A stretch of 64,000 nt of DNA from Bathynomus jamesi (Eukaryota; Arthropoda; Malacostraca; Isopoda; Cirolanidae): assembly GCA_023014485.1 (NCBI GenBank), contig JAJOZX010001738.1, forward strand, positions 62,001-126,000, read 5' to 3'. Below, piece by piece: positions 42,972-54,275 of this stretch (positions within the stretch are counted from its first letter, which is position 1; the number at the start of each line of letters is the position of its first letter). The notes beneath the pieces were generated by a model that did no database searches, was not told the DNA's origin, and saw only the letters and a list, made by a program, of their open reading frames with translations. The translations under genes were made by a program, and so were the position numbers.

Positions 42972-45182
42972 GTTTCAGACCAACAAAGACCATAGGATCC
43001 ACTCATGGCTGGTCTACCTAACTGTGTTCGTAATCGTGTATTGTGTATGTCCTCCGTGGTGGAGGGGACCTACAATTTTACGTGGGTTCCGAACCACAAG
43101 AACATAAGAAACTTATTTAAAAACTGCCGGTAAATTGGCAACGACCAATTTTTACGAAACTAAATAATTATCAATTTAAAAATAATTAATTATCGGTTTA
43201 AAACTAAAGATAGAATCTCTCGGTCCAGAGGAGCAAGTCATAATAGACTACTATCCACAAATATGTTACATTCTATATCTATTTATAACGGACATGCAAA
43301 TATATCAGATCCAAAGAATCCAGTCAATTTCATTACGGTATCCATCAAGTCACGGTCCATATCGATTGCGGACCAAGTCAAAATTTACAACCATATACAT
43401 TATCAATTTAAAAATAATTAATTATCGATTTAAAACTAAAGATAGAATCTCTCGATCCAGAGGATCAAGTCATAATAGACTACTATCCACAAATATGTTA
43501 CACTCTATATCTATTATATAACGGACATGCAAATATATCAGATCCAAAGAATCCAGTCAATTTCATTACGGTATCCATCAAGTCACGGTTCATATCGATT
43601 GCGGACCAAGTCAAATTTACAACCATATACATTACAATATATACACTTACGAAGAAAAGTGTAGGTGTGGCTGTAAAGACTGTACAGTAATGTAGAAATG
43701 TGTGTGCACCCATTATGGGTCTCCCATTTAAAGGTGTTTGTGGGGCAAGTGAAGATCATGAGTTTTTCAATACCTCACAGTACTATGGGGGGCACCGCTC
43801 GGCAGAGGAATCTCTTTAAATGGGGTGTGTAAGGACAGAGAGTATCCCCTAACCCAAGACGCTGCCTCCCTATATCCCACAACACTTGTGTTGAGCTGTG
43901 GGATCTATCCCCACAAAGCCTTAATTTTACTACCTTAAACTATACCCTTTCTATCAACATGCGCGTCCAATCGATTCTTAAACATGTTTATAGACGTGCT
44001 ACTAATTACTTCTACCGGCAAACTATTCCAGCTATTTACTATTCTATGCGTAAAAAAGTTTTTCGCAACTGCTGTCTCGAACCTTCTACTTGTCAACTTA
44101 CACCCGTTATTTCTAGTCCTATTATATTGAGATATTTCGAAAAAGCTATCTCTATCTACGTTATCAAACCCATTCATAATTTTGAAAACCTGGATTAGAT
44201 CCCCTTAACCTCCTAGTCTCGAGTGTAGTCAATTTTAACTCTTTAAGCCTATCCTCGTACGACTTTGACCTAAGAGACGGAATCATCTTAGTTGCTCGTC
44301 TTTGAACTCTTTCGATTTTGTCTATATCTTTGCGCATATGCGGATTCCAAAATTGGACCGCGTACTCCAAATGGGGTCTAACTAATGATTTATAAAGAGG
44401 AACTATAATATCGCGCGATTTGTACTCAAAATTTCGAGCTATAAAACCTAACACTTTGTTCGCCTTATTGACCGCCGCTGTACTTTGTTTCGCTACTTTT
44501 AAATCACCAGTGACTATAACTCCTAAATCTTTTTCCTGCTCTACTTGTTAAATCTTTCCCTGACATACTATACGCAAAATTACCGTTACGCGAACCTATA
44601 TGCATAATTTTGCACTTATCCACGTTAAATCTCATTTGCCATGTGACTGACCAATCAACGATTTTATTCAGATCTTCCTGAATTTTACCTCTATCTTCGT
44701 CATTAATCGCCCTACCACCAGCTTCGTGTCATCCGCAAACTTTGAAACTGTACTGACTAGGCCGACATCTAAATCGTTAATATATATAAGAAAAAGCAAG
44801 GGCCCAATACAGAACCCTGAGGAACGCCACTCGCTACATTAGCCCAACACGACTCCGCTCCATCAACGACCACCCTCTGTTTCCTGCCTCGCAACCATTC
44901 TTCTAGCCAATTTATTACTACACCCCTGATTCCATGAGCCTTAGTTTTTTCAATCAGTCTTTTGTGCGGCACGGTGTCAAACGCTTTTTGAAAATCTAAA
45001 TACACTACATCAACCGCCCGATGTCTATCGTAAACGTTAACCACGCTTTGGAAAAATTCTAAAAGATTAGTTAAGCAAGATTTGTTTCGCCTAAAACCGT
45101 GCTGCGTATTTCTAACCAGATTATGCACTTCTAAGTGTTCGACTATACGATCCCTAATTATTGATTCCAGTAGCTTACCACA
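42962..45182 (-). pseudogene. CR1-type LINE, 5'-truncated
   Basis: On the minus strand the order is SIIRDRIVEHLEVHNLVRNT, VVYLDFQKAFDTVPHKRLIE (motif A), ASGVPQGSVLGP (motif B), VQRRATKMIPSLRSKSYEDR, RLKELKLTTLETRRLRG and the C-terminal end NFFTHRIVNSWNSLPVEVIS (stop near 43935). The catalytic YADD part lies in a frame-broken stretch near 44460-44770. A long 3' region (42962-43930) holds a tandem duplication. Frameshifts are present. It is inserted between two copies of family C. Confidence 0.85.
43170..43634. repeat. Two-copy tandem duplication of about 232 bp
   Basis: The copies 43170-43401 and 43402-43634 differ at only a few positions (for example ATCGG against ATCGA). It lies in the 3' region of the CR1 copy. 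Confidence 0.92.
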
Positions 45183-45478
45183 TAATTTATTTATTATGTG
45201 GGCAATTTATTAGATGAGAGTATTTACTTTCATGGCGAGATTTTAAATATCAATCTCATGGACTAAAATTTTGCATGAACTTTTTTCATGTCAAAATTTG
45301 TAACTTAAACGTGTATATATATATATATATATAAGCAAAAAGCTTAATGAACCCACATATCGTTAAACACCAGACACCACCAACACACCAATTTATTTTC
45401 TCTTTGGATTATGAACACACAAGAGTTACGAAAATAATCTAAATGGGAAACTAAACTGTTTAGTCGAGAAAATGATAA

Positions 45479-45536
<58 letters not shown>

Positions 45537-45705
45537 AAATATATTTATTTATCATTTTCTCGACTAAACAGTTTAGTTTCCCATTTAGATTATTTTCGTA
45601 ACTCTTGTGTGTTCATAATCCAAAGAGAAAATAAATTGGTGTGTTGGTGGTGTCTGGTGTTTAACGATATGTGGGTTCATTAAGCTTTTTGCTTATATAT
45701 ATATA
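45183..45705. mobile_element. Family C repeat, copies 2 and 3 (direct plus inverted)
   Basis: Segment Z (45183-45316), (TA)n, segment X (45335-45485), a (TA)n run of about 50 bases, then X in reverse (45536-45702). The X arms are almost perfect reverse complements around the (TA)n, making a large potential cruciform. Confidence 0.85.
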
Positions 45706-45714
45706 TATATTGTG

Positions 45715-45984
45715 TTAGAAATGCTGCTTGACTGATCGGAGGTCGTACTTATTATGTAAATGGAAAATCCAGAATACATCATTGCTGCGTTGATGCTTAA
45801 CATCGAATACTTTACCTTCTATTAGCATGAAGCTTATTTGAAGTTTACTGCTATTGAATGTACTTTTTGTACATTCAATAGCGCCATCAATTTCATAAGT
45901 ATCAGAAAAAAATTCACAGTATATAGAAGTTAGATATAGAAAATCGATAACCGTCATTTGCAGACCATTGTCACAGAACTTCAA
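45715..45984 (-). CDS. Unrecognised 89-residue ORF
   Basis: It is open from an ATG at 45984 to a stop at 45715. Residues include DGAIECTKSTFNSSKLQIS and aromatic-rich ends. It contains a small inverted repeat (TGAATGTACTTTTTGTACATT). No domain, neighbour or promoter supports it, so it may be chance or a decayed fragment. Confidence 0.2.
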   Translation of the reverse strand: MKFCDNGLQMTVIDFLYLTSIYCEFFSDTYEIDGAIECTKSTFNSSKLQISFMLIEGKVFDVKHQRSNDVFWIFHLHNKYDLRSVKQHF

Positions 45985-45989
45985 TATTC

Positions 45990-47281
45990 TCGAACTTCTT
46001 CATTCGTGCTAATTTTTTATTTTTTTATTTTTTTAATTAAGTAGATAAAATGAAGCGGATGAAACTTCTCTCATTTGATGAAGTTTCTCTCAACTTTACT
46101 CGTGAATTGGATTAAAAAAAAATAAATATAATTTTTCCATGCGACAAAATTTTAAGTTCGCCAAAAGGAGATGAATTTAAGGCCTCAATAACCATTGTGG
46201 CAGAACGAAACTCTGACAATTATATATCGTATAATATACGTAAAATCTATTGTTAAGCAAATTGAACTTTTAACATTATTTTAGATGAGGATTGAGAAGG
46301 CGTCTCCTTGCGTGGTCTCTTCCCATTAAATGTCATCCCATTTCATTTTCCGCCCAAGAGTAAGAATCCGCGAGTGAAAATCTCAAAGGAGACAATTCTG
46401 AGACCGATCCAGTCTCAATCCCACTGTACGATTTCCAGTTTTAAGTCCAACTCTTCGTAGAAAAAACCCTTCAGTCTCGCAATTGAGTCACGGTCTCTTT
46501 TCACCTCTTCCAAATCATGGGACTCTTTTTTCTGAACTTTGGAATTCTCAGTTCGAGTGTTCTCAATTGCGGACCGCGGATGCCATTGGGAATGTCAGTG
46601 AGTGGGAAGTAATCACTCTCCTTCATCCGTTGCTTTTGACTGAATACAGAATCATCACTCGGCTTAGAAATAACTAAATCCATAATTAAACTGCGGAGAT
46701 TCGCGATATAATCTTTATGCACGAGTAAAACATTAAGAAAATAATTATGAAAAGATTTCAGTAGATAGAGTAATAAGAGAAGAGAGAAACGGAGTTTATA
46801 GAGGTTGTATGGACCACCTATTATCTTGTAGTGGCGTAATCAGTATGTAAAATTGTGTGACCATCGCGAGCAGAGCAAATTTTACCATCCTAAAACGTCC
46901 TCAATTCAAAAACTTTGTTTCAATGAATACAACAGATTTACACTGTAACCATTACAAGAGTATTAAATGTATCTTGATATGCGAAATTATTAACAGTTAT
47001 CAGTTTAATGTTGAATACCTTTCAAATACATTACCCTCAAAACACTTTTATTGGCTAAATAAAGATACCTTAATTAAATACTTACATATAGGTATATAAA
47101 GTGCCCAATCAGTAATGCTTACAGTATTTAACAGTGTTGGTATGTAAGTATAACAAATGCCGTTAATATACCATTCTCACTAAATGTACAGAAGGCGAAT
47201 TTTATAACACTCCTATACACTGAAGGTAAAAGTAGAATAATAAAATTTGTATTTAATAATTTCAGGAAGTGTGTTTCTTAA

Positions 47282-47322
<41 letters not shown>

Positions 47323-47735
47323 AATCGAATCTACACATCAAGTTACGTTTATAAGTGACAGCCACTTTTAAGGGCCATTTTTCTAATCCCCGATTCAAAC
47401 ACTCCATTTCATCAGTGTATTTTTTTGTCGGATATAAGGTACACAAATATCCAGATAACTGATCCATTCCCAAGTACAATTTTCCAAAATTAAGTATTAA
47501 AAAAAATAGTGATAAAATTAAATCTTAGTTGAGAATATTTTGTTCCCATTGTTGATGCCTAAAAACCTTTCCTAATCTGGCCATAATGACCTGATACTGA
47601 TATGAACTGTCCAGTTTCCTCAAAATGTCCCACGTTACCATTCTCTTAGTTATATTTAATCCGACTTTGTACCCGACCTCCACCTCACAAAAGGACCATC
47701 AAATCTCTTCTCATATTTATTTGTTGATGAACTTT
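45990..47735. other. Long stretch without a recognised gene
   Basis: AT-rich to 46280. A GC-richer patch at 46290-46680 has open frames on both strands and no known domain. A (CA)n microsatellite lies at 47285-47320. Confidence 0.45.
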
Positions 47736-47741
47736 CTTTGC

Positions 47742-48025
47742 AGATGGAACGGAAAAAAAGTTTCTTTCAGACAGTGAAAAATTAGAACTGTTGCGGAAGT
47801 ATGATGAACTTCCAAAATTAAGTCAGAGACAGGCTGCAAATCGGGTAAATGTTTCTAATTTGGTTCTCTCAAGAATACTGAATGATCGAGATTAGTTTCT
47901 GAAAGGCGCTTCTGGCAGTGAAAATTTATCAAGAAAGAGTAAGCGACACGGGAGAATATGAAGAAATCGACAGTACCTTGTTACAATGGTTTACGAATGC
48001 CAAGGGGCCAAGGACAAACGTCCGC
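47742..48025 (+). pseudogene. Pogo/Tigger-type transposase, N-terminal DNA-binding part
   Basis: The frame reads EKLELLRKYDELPKLSQRQA, then VSNLVLSRILNDR, NLSRKSKRHGR and, after a frame change, STLLQWFTNAKG. This is the order of the CENP-B/pogo helix-turn-helix region. A TTTGCAG just upstream resembles a splice acceptor, but the match is short. There are stops and a frameshift. It is cut by the LINE at about 48045. Confidence 0.7.
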
Positions 48026-48044
48026 AAAAATGCCCTACCCCCCA

Positions 48045-49150
48045 ATAGAGAAAAAAAAAAAAGTCAAAATCAAGGTCCAAAGTTTTCGAGATGTTTGGAC
48101 ACTCGGCGTTTGAAAGTTTGGAGATCATACAGGGGTAAAGATGGATTGAGGAAGATTGTTCCAGAGTTGACCGGTTGAGTACATGAAAGATTGAAAATAC
48201 CAATTAATCTTTGTATTAGGGAGGTGGATAGAAAAGGAATGAGAATGTGTCGAAAATCGGGTACTGCGTGCCCTCCTCAAAGGAGGAGGCATGGAGTTAG
48301 AGAGTTCAGAAGAGCAGTGTCCGTCATAATAGCGAGAGTAAAGGGAAAGTGAGGCAACATTGCGGCGATGAGAGAGATATTAAAGACAGTCAGTCAGAGG
48401 CGAGGAATTGATGAGACGAAGAGCCTTAGATTCCATCCAATCAAATAAAGCTGTGTGGGTTGAGCCACCCACACATGAGAAGCATATTCCATACAGGGGC
48501 GGAAAAGACCTTTGTACAGAGACAGCAAATGAGTGGGGTGAAGAAACTGCGGAGCCGTACAGCACACCTTAACCTATTAGAAGGTGTTTTAGAAAGAGTG
48601 TATATGTGATCTTTCCAGGAAAGATCACGAGGAAAGGAAACACCAAGAATTTTAAGAGAAGAGGAAGGATTGAGTGGTGTATCGTTGAAGATAAAGCGAT
48701 AGTCGTGCGGAAGACTGTGACGAGTAGGCAGATGAAGAAACTGAGCCATCGGAATGGAAGAGGGGAGGGAAAGAAGAAGTAGTAAAGTAGTTAGAGAGGT
48801 TCTTGGCTAGTGCCAGAAAGAGCTAGAAGCATTAGAATTGGATAGGTTTTTACACTTTTGTCTGATGAATGAATTTTTGGCGAGTGGAAGAACAGATTTT
48901 GCACGATTCCTGCCAGAAATGCAAGCTAAGTGAGAGCTAGCAGTTGGATAGCGATAGTAACTTCTGAAAACCTCCTCTCTGTTGTGGATAGCATTGGGGC
49001 AAGCAAAGTTAAACCAAGGTTCTTTTGCATTAGTAGTAAGAATAGAACATGAAATGCATTATGTACCCCTCCATGCCCGAGAGAATCACTACCATCATGC
49101 GCTCAGTTCATTCAGAGGGACCCCGGCAACGGAAGCAGTAATCATTCCGT
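48045..49150 (-). pseudogene. Jockey-type LINE relic, internally deleted
   Basis: On the minus strand the linker reads TNAKEPWFNFACPNAIHNRE, SYYRYPTASSHLACISGRNR and AKSVLPLAKNSFIRQKCKNL. The sequence then jumps near 48780 to the post-catalytic region (NPSSSLKILGVSFPRDLSWK, IYTLSKTPSNRL, RLRSFFTP). The RT core is missing. A T-run at about 48050 on this strand is its 3' end. It is the same family as 4785-6030, with a different deletion. Confidence 0.78.
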
Positions 49151-49259
49151 GTGAAATCAAAGAAGTACGTCTGTTTTTGTGGTTTTTTCTTTTTAAATTT
49201 TTAAAAGATTATGTAGTGTGTAAAGATGCAAATATGGGTAGTGAAGAATAGGGAGAGAC
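49151..49259. other. Short unassigned spacer
   Basis: Nothing recognised. Confidence 0.5.
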
Positions 49260-49445
49260 GTTTATTTTAGCCACATAAACTTTGCTTTAAAATTGTTTAT
49301 AGCGAACGAATTTGTTCGATATTTACATAAAATTATTCGCAACGACGTCCTTTATCTTTTGATGTAAAGTGGTTGTGGTGTAGTTTCTTCTGAAAAAAAG
49401 TTGTAGACTTTAGAAGAGCCGTCTGCGAAGTGCTAGTCGGGGTAA
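49260..49445. repeat. Dispersed repeat, inverted relative of 28740-28950
   Basis: It shares GAACGAATTTGTTCGATATT and TGTGGTGTAGTTTCTTCTGA in complementary order with 28740-28950. Confidence 0.65.
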
Positions 49446-49489
49446 AAAAAAAAGATTTGTCCACGCACTATCGTATATGGACGATATTT

Positions 49490-49665
49490 CATTTTCACTT
49501 CTATACTTCATATTACAAATGCTGTTTGCTAAGCTATTCTAGAAAAGGTTCTATATTTCTTATTATTTGAACATTCGTCACATATAGAACCTTTTCTAGA
49601 ACACCTTCACAAACAACATTATAATATAAAGTATACATGCGAAAATGAAATAATAGTTTATTTTT
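49490..49665. mobile_element. Palindromic MITE-like repeat
   Basis: Inverted arms start CATTTTCACTTCTATACTT and include CTAGAAAAGGTTCTATAT. They are about 65-75 bp each around a loop of about 25 bases, with small differences. No target duplication was recognised. Confidence 0.6.
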
Positions 49666-50270
49666 CTATCGGTTAAAATGTTTGATAATAAATTCCGCAC
49701 CTTTCTGTACAGAAACCAAACTTTTACTAGTTTAGGAACTAATTTGTTGAGTTTTATGTTTTTTGATATAAAATTAATGTTTGTTTATCAACATTATTAC
49801 AAAGAAGCTGTAGAATACGCTAACACTTTTTATGATCAGAAAAAAATTAAAAATTTTAAGACGATACTTCACTGATAATAATTAGCCTTCAAACATTTTT
49901 TATAAACAAAGGAATTTTCAGTCAATATTTTTAGTACTAAAACTTCTACAATCACGGTACAAAAAGAAATAAGGTGCTTGTACAGTACATCAAGCTGCTT
50001 TTCTATGGTTACCTAGTCTTACGTATTCAATGAACTGTTCACACTTCTTAGATAGCACGTCTCAAAATAATTCCCGATTTGTCTTAGTTAATCCACTTAA
50101 ATTATAATTTCTTTTAGATTTAAAAATAATATTTCGAAAACTATTTGCATTTGTGTTGTCTACCAATGCACGTGCGACACCTACTGTACGGCTGCTTATA
50201 TTTGCAGCATAAAACTCAAGTTGGAGGTACGCCTTTATCAATATCTGAGCTTATCAGTCAGAACCAATAA
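49666..50270. other. AT-rich stretch without a recognised gene
   Basis: A 65-residue ORF at 49678-49875 has no domain and a composition typical of AT-rich DNA. Confidence 0.45.
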
Positions 50271-50279
50271 CCCCCTTCG

Positions 50280-50465
50280 GGTGCTGGTTAAGTATGCGGT
50301 CTACCATCTGAGTTCTGGTTGTGTGTGCGGTCTACCATCTGAGTTCTGGTTGTGTGTGCGGTCTACCATCTGAGTTCTGGTTGTGTGTGCGGTCTACCAT
50401 CTGAGTTCTGGTTAAGTGTGCGGTCTACCATCTGAGTTCTGGTTAAGTGTGCGATCTACATCATC
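50280..50465. repeat. 31-bp tandem repeat built from the M3 tip
   Basis: About 5.5 copies of a unit containing GGTTAAGTGTGCGGTCTACC then ATCTGAGTT. The first unit is the terminal inverted repeat itself, so the array extends the transposon end. Confidence 0.93.
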
Positions 50466-50626
50466 TTAAATTACACTTTTATAAATGTATTTAAGGAAAG
50501 GAATTGAAATATAAGAAATTTAGTTCAAGAAATATACTTAATTACAAAATTTTATTTATTAAAAGAAACCAAAAAAAGTTTGTAAAAAATTAAAAAAAAA
50601 TGTTTTGCAAACTCTTATATCAGGCA

Positions 50627-51626
50627 TTACTGTGTGTATACAGTGCGGATATCATTTAAGAAGGCTACGAACAGATCCTCCTCTTCCTTTCTTAGCATTT
50701 TCCAACAAAAATGGTTTAAATGAGATTGTAGCATTTGCACAGGAATGCCCCTTTTCTTCTTTAAAATATCTATTTTTGCATCTAGCCAAGAACGTTCCAT
50801 TGCTTGCGTATGTGCGCCAGTTGCAGGATCCACATAATGTCTCTGGTGATTAACCGTCTGATGAATATATCCTAGGGTATTCAGGCAAGCATAAGCAGGC
50901 CACTCATCCGAATGGATAACTGATCCAACCTTGCATTCTCTTTGAATAATTGGTATTAAAGTGTCTTTATCACGTCTATTAACATAAAAGTATCTGCAAT
51001 CCAAGCCTTTTTTCAGTCCGAAAACCCAAGGACCATCGATTCGTGCTCCGTGATTCCTGTTATTCACAATGTCAGCATCGCTATCTTCGGATGAAGGGGC
51101 ATGATCGCCTGTTAATAGCCTTCCTCGATTGTATTTGCGTCGGCCTGCAAATCGTGCCTCGTCGATCTGTATCGGTTCTTCTGCTGTGCCAACCATTTGC
51201 TCCCTAGTTGAAACTGACTCCACATACTTCACGACACATGTTAAACCAGTCAATAACCGTAGGTTTGGAGATGCCTGTTAAAGTGACTGTAGTTATCACT
51301 GGCGTATCCATAATGAAATAGAAGACTAATTCCAAGATTTCGCATAACTTTAGGTTACAGTTTACATGATTATTAAGATCTGTGTAATGAAAAAATTCAT
51401 TCCCTGCTCTAACGGACCGCGAGGTTTGACATCCTTTCCGAGGGCATCTTAAAACAGGTCTGAATTCTCCACCTCGATCCTTCTTCCGTTTTTGTTGCAT
51501 TGCGCTTCCGCATTTGTGGCACGGATCCACATTTTGGAGTGACTTTATCAGATCATGTTCTCTTAAATATGCAAGTGCTTTTTCTTCATTCACAATGATC
51601 TCCCTATAAAAGTCTTTCGCGAGCAT
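50627..51626 (-). pseudogene. Merlin/IS1595-type DDE transposase, one frameshift
   Basis: The N-terminal ORF (51204-51626, 140 residues) has a helical start (EEKALAYLREHDLIKSLQ), a zinc-ribbon-like CHKCG...LRCPRKGC and a helix-turn-helix-like TGISKPTVIDWF. After one indel near 51235 the second ORF (50627-51253) carries PIQIDEARF (first Asp), VIHSDEWPAY (second Asp), HYVDPATGAHTQAMERSW (conserved N/Q-E-W region) and FCWKMLRKEEEDLF. The length of about 320 residues fits the family. Only the frameshift obviously breaks it, so this is the best-preserved transposase in the window. It would cut and paste M3 and its MITEs. Confidence 0.87.
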
Positions 51627-51683
51627 GTTCTATTGAGAGCGGGGGTGCAAGCAAACAGTTTTTAACAGATGGCTGAAATAAAC

Positions 51684-51955
51684 GGTGCTGGTTAAGTATG
51701 CGGTCTACCATCTGAGTTTTGACAGAATATTTCGTTAAAACTAACGAAAATATCACGACTTAACCTAACCAATTATCAAGGGCGTACAGTTGATCTATTA
51801 GTAAATAGTAAATACTATTCCAGAAACAAACAATGTTATAATTAATAATAGATCAACTGTACGCCCTTGATAATTGGTTAAGTCAAGTCGTGATATTTTC
51901 GTTAGTTTATATTCTGTCAAAACTCAGATGGTAGACCACATACTTAACCAGCACC
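51684..51955. mobile_element. Merlin MITE of the M3 family with exact 8-bp duplication
   Basis: The octamer AAATAAAC is on both sides (51676-51683 and 51956-51963). Long inverted arms of more than 100 bp begin with the M3 tip and contain TTAACCTAACCAATTATC and GGGCGTACAGTTGATC. It is inserted inside M3, close to the transposase start. Confidence 0.93.
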
Positions 51956-52090
51956 AAATAAACTAAGATACATTAAAGTTTATCGTAGCCTTCACGGTTG
52001 CCTTTCTGGTAGGTTGGTTGGTCGCAGCTTAATTGTGGTAGACTGCTCGAAGCTAGGTAGACCGCACACTTAACCAGCACCCCCCCTTAG

Positions 52091-53060
52091 TACCCCACCA
52101 TAGTTAGCAGTTATAAACAGTAGTAATGACTATGATCATCCCTTTCATAAAACCTAATCTGAAATATTAAGAAAGATCGAACAACCTTACAGAATTAAGA
52201 ATTTTAGAATTTTTATATATTTGTAAAAATAAACCAACTAATAACAACAACAGCTCCTCTCAGTTCTTCCTGAACTTTCCCATCCCACCTTCTTCACCGG
52301 TCAGCTAGTCACGTGTAGTGTTGCCAATTTAATCGTTTTCGAGCTAGATCTATCTGTTTAAAAAGAAATTCTAGTTGAAAAACAATTCCATTTAGTTGTT
52401 GGTTGGAAATTTAGTTCTATAATATAATTTAAAACTTTAATACTTACATTTTCATTAACAGAGTTGTGCTTTCATAAAAGGACTGAGTAGCCAACTTTAA
52501 TTTGTGTGATGATTTTTAAAACAAGTTAAATCCAATAAAATAGTCGTGAAATATTTTTCAATTTTTACTATGGTACCATACAGCCCACCTTCGCCTCTAA
52601 TTTAATTCCTGGGGAAAACACCGGTTCTTCTTACAAATTACAGCTTGTTTGACCAACTGACAATTCTTTCTGACCAACAACTAAATATTTAATTAACTTG
52701 TAATCTATCAGTTCAATTTTTCAATCTAACGTTCGTTAAATATGGAGGCTGACGTTTTCATCTCAGACCCAATATTTGAAGTAACTTTTAATTTTGGACT
52801 TTTCCATATTGTATATTAAATGTAATTTAGTACGTTATATTATACCTTTGCATTTAATTTTAATGATATATTTTGTCTTTAATTTTAATTATAATATACT
52901 TTGCTTTTAATTTTAATATTTCTTAATTTTTTTGGGGGGGGGGGGATTTTACTTAATTTCAATTTCATTTTAAAATTTTAGAAAAACAACTGAAGATTAC
53001 AAAATATTTTATCGGAACGTTTTGGAATAAATAAGAATATTTCCGTCGTGTTGATCCTTC
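52091..53060. other. AT-rich stretch without a recognised gene
   Basis: A run of ten or more G at 52935-52947 stands out. Repeated TTTTAATTTTAATAT phrases lie at 52850-52930. Confidence 0.5.
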
Positions 53061-53063
53061 TTT

Positions 53064-53067
<4 letters not shown>

Positions 53068-53129
<62 letters not shown>

Positions 53130-53134
53130 TGTAC

Positions 53135-53176
<42 letters not shown>
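53068..53176. repeat. (TA)n microsatellite
   Basis: About 108 bases of TA with one CTGTACG interruption. Confidence 0.95.
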
Positions 53177-53178
<2 letters not shown>

Positions 53179-53352
53179 GATGAATTTCACAATAAAACAC
53201 GTGAAATGAATGAATGCTGCAAACCCACAAGGAAAAAGAAAACGATTCCAAGGCCTTTCGTGTATTCAAAGCTACACCTCGTCAGGGTGTAGCTTTGAAT
53301 ACACGAAAGGCCTTGGAATCGTTTTTCTTTTTCCTTGTGGGTTTGCAGCATA
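53177..53352. mobile_element. Short palindromic ribozyme element, family R1
   Basis: A minus-strand arm (53177-53285) and a plus-strand arm (53286-53352) are reverse complements that meet inside a hammerhead-like core. The minus arm keeps a terminal hairpin TTTCACGTG...GTGAAA like that of Penelope family A. (TA)n lies on both sides. Confidence 0.75.
53243..53285 (-). ncRNA. Hammerhead-ribozyme-like motif, family R1
   Basis: Core CTGACGA, one extra G, helix II GTGTA/TACAC, GAAA, palindromic helix III AGGCCT, T at the cleavage position. The 5' strand of helix I is cut by the palindrome junction, leaving two pairs at most. Confidence 0.62.
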
Positions 53353-53367
53353 TATATATATATATAT

Positions 53368-54257
53368 GGGATGAACTCAGAATGGTTCCCTGAGGTTTAT
53401 TATGATACACACAGACCGTGCATGGAACAAGGAACTCTTCTAGGAAAATTAAATCCACTATAGTCCGAATAAGTAATGGTAAATGACAAATACTATAGTT
53501 TTTCTCTTTTTCATGATGCTAGCCCAACGTGGGCAATGGCAATGGGTCACTCACAAAGAGGTCCCAAAAATATAGCTTCCCTCACCAGCTATCTGCAAAG
53601 CAGATAGGATCCAGCTTTGGGACAGGATCTAGGGTTTAAAGCAGCCTAGCCCAGCTACATTTAGAACCATTGCCCACGTTGGGCTAGCATCATGAAAAAG
53701 AGAAAAACTATAGTATTTGTCATTTACCATTACTTATTCGGACTATAGTGGATTTAATTTTCCTAGAAGAGTTCCTTGTTCCATGCACGGTCTGTGTGTA
53801 TCATAATAAACCTCAGGGAACCATTCTGAGTTCATCCCATCATGAAACGGACATGTTATGTGCCTTGAAAAATGGATGCTCAATTCTGCCAGTTGAGGTT
53901 TAAGTTTTGTTTTTTGGCTAAAAATATAATAGTTACCCCTTTTTCTTTGATGTATTCAATCTGACGTGAAGGCAGAGAATCTTTTGCTTATATTGAGGTT
54001 CTAAATGTAGCTGGGCTAGGCTGCTTTAAACCCTAGATCCTGTCCCAAAGCTGGATCCTATCTGCTTTGCAGATAGCTGGTGAGGGAAGCTATATTTTTG
54101 GGACCTCTTTGTGAGTGACCCATTGCCCACGTTGGGCTAGCATCATGAAAAAGAGAAAAACTATAGTATTTGTCATTTACCATTACTTATTCGGACTATA
54201 GTGGATTTAATTTTCCTAGAAGAGTTCCTTGTTCCATGCACGGTCTGTGTGTATCAT
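53368..54257 (+). mobile_element. Family B palindromic repeat, copy 3
   Basis: An inverted copy (about 53368-53660) is joined to a truncated direct copy (to about 53832) and then, in tandem, to a longer direct copy (53833-54257). Both direct copies end with CGGTCTGTGTGTATCAT. The two direct copies are almost identical where they overlap. (TA)n lies on both outer sides. Confidence 0.85.
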
Positions 54258-54275
54258 ATATATATATATATATAT

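Larger units (their letters stand above)
50280..52081 (-). mobile_element. Merlin-like element M3 with 9-bp duplication (one mismatch)
   Basis: The nonamers CCCCCTTCG (50271-50279) and CCCCCTTAG (52082-52090) flank inverted tips GGTGCTGGTTAAGTRTGCGG. It encodes an IS1595/Merlin-type transposase on the minus strand, has a tandem repeat at its left end, and is interrupted by a MITE of its own family at 51684-51955. Confidence 0.87.

Noticed and set aside
53009..53269. ORFs rich in IYIYIY, here and at 24194, 42880, 57240 and 63649
   Set aside because: Translated (TA)n microsatellite.
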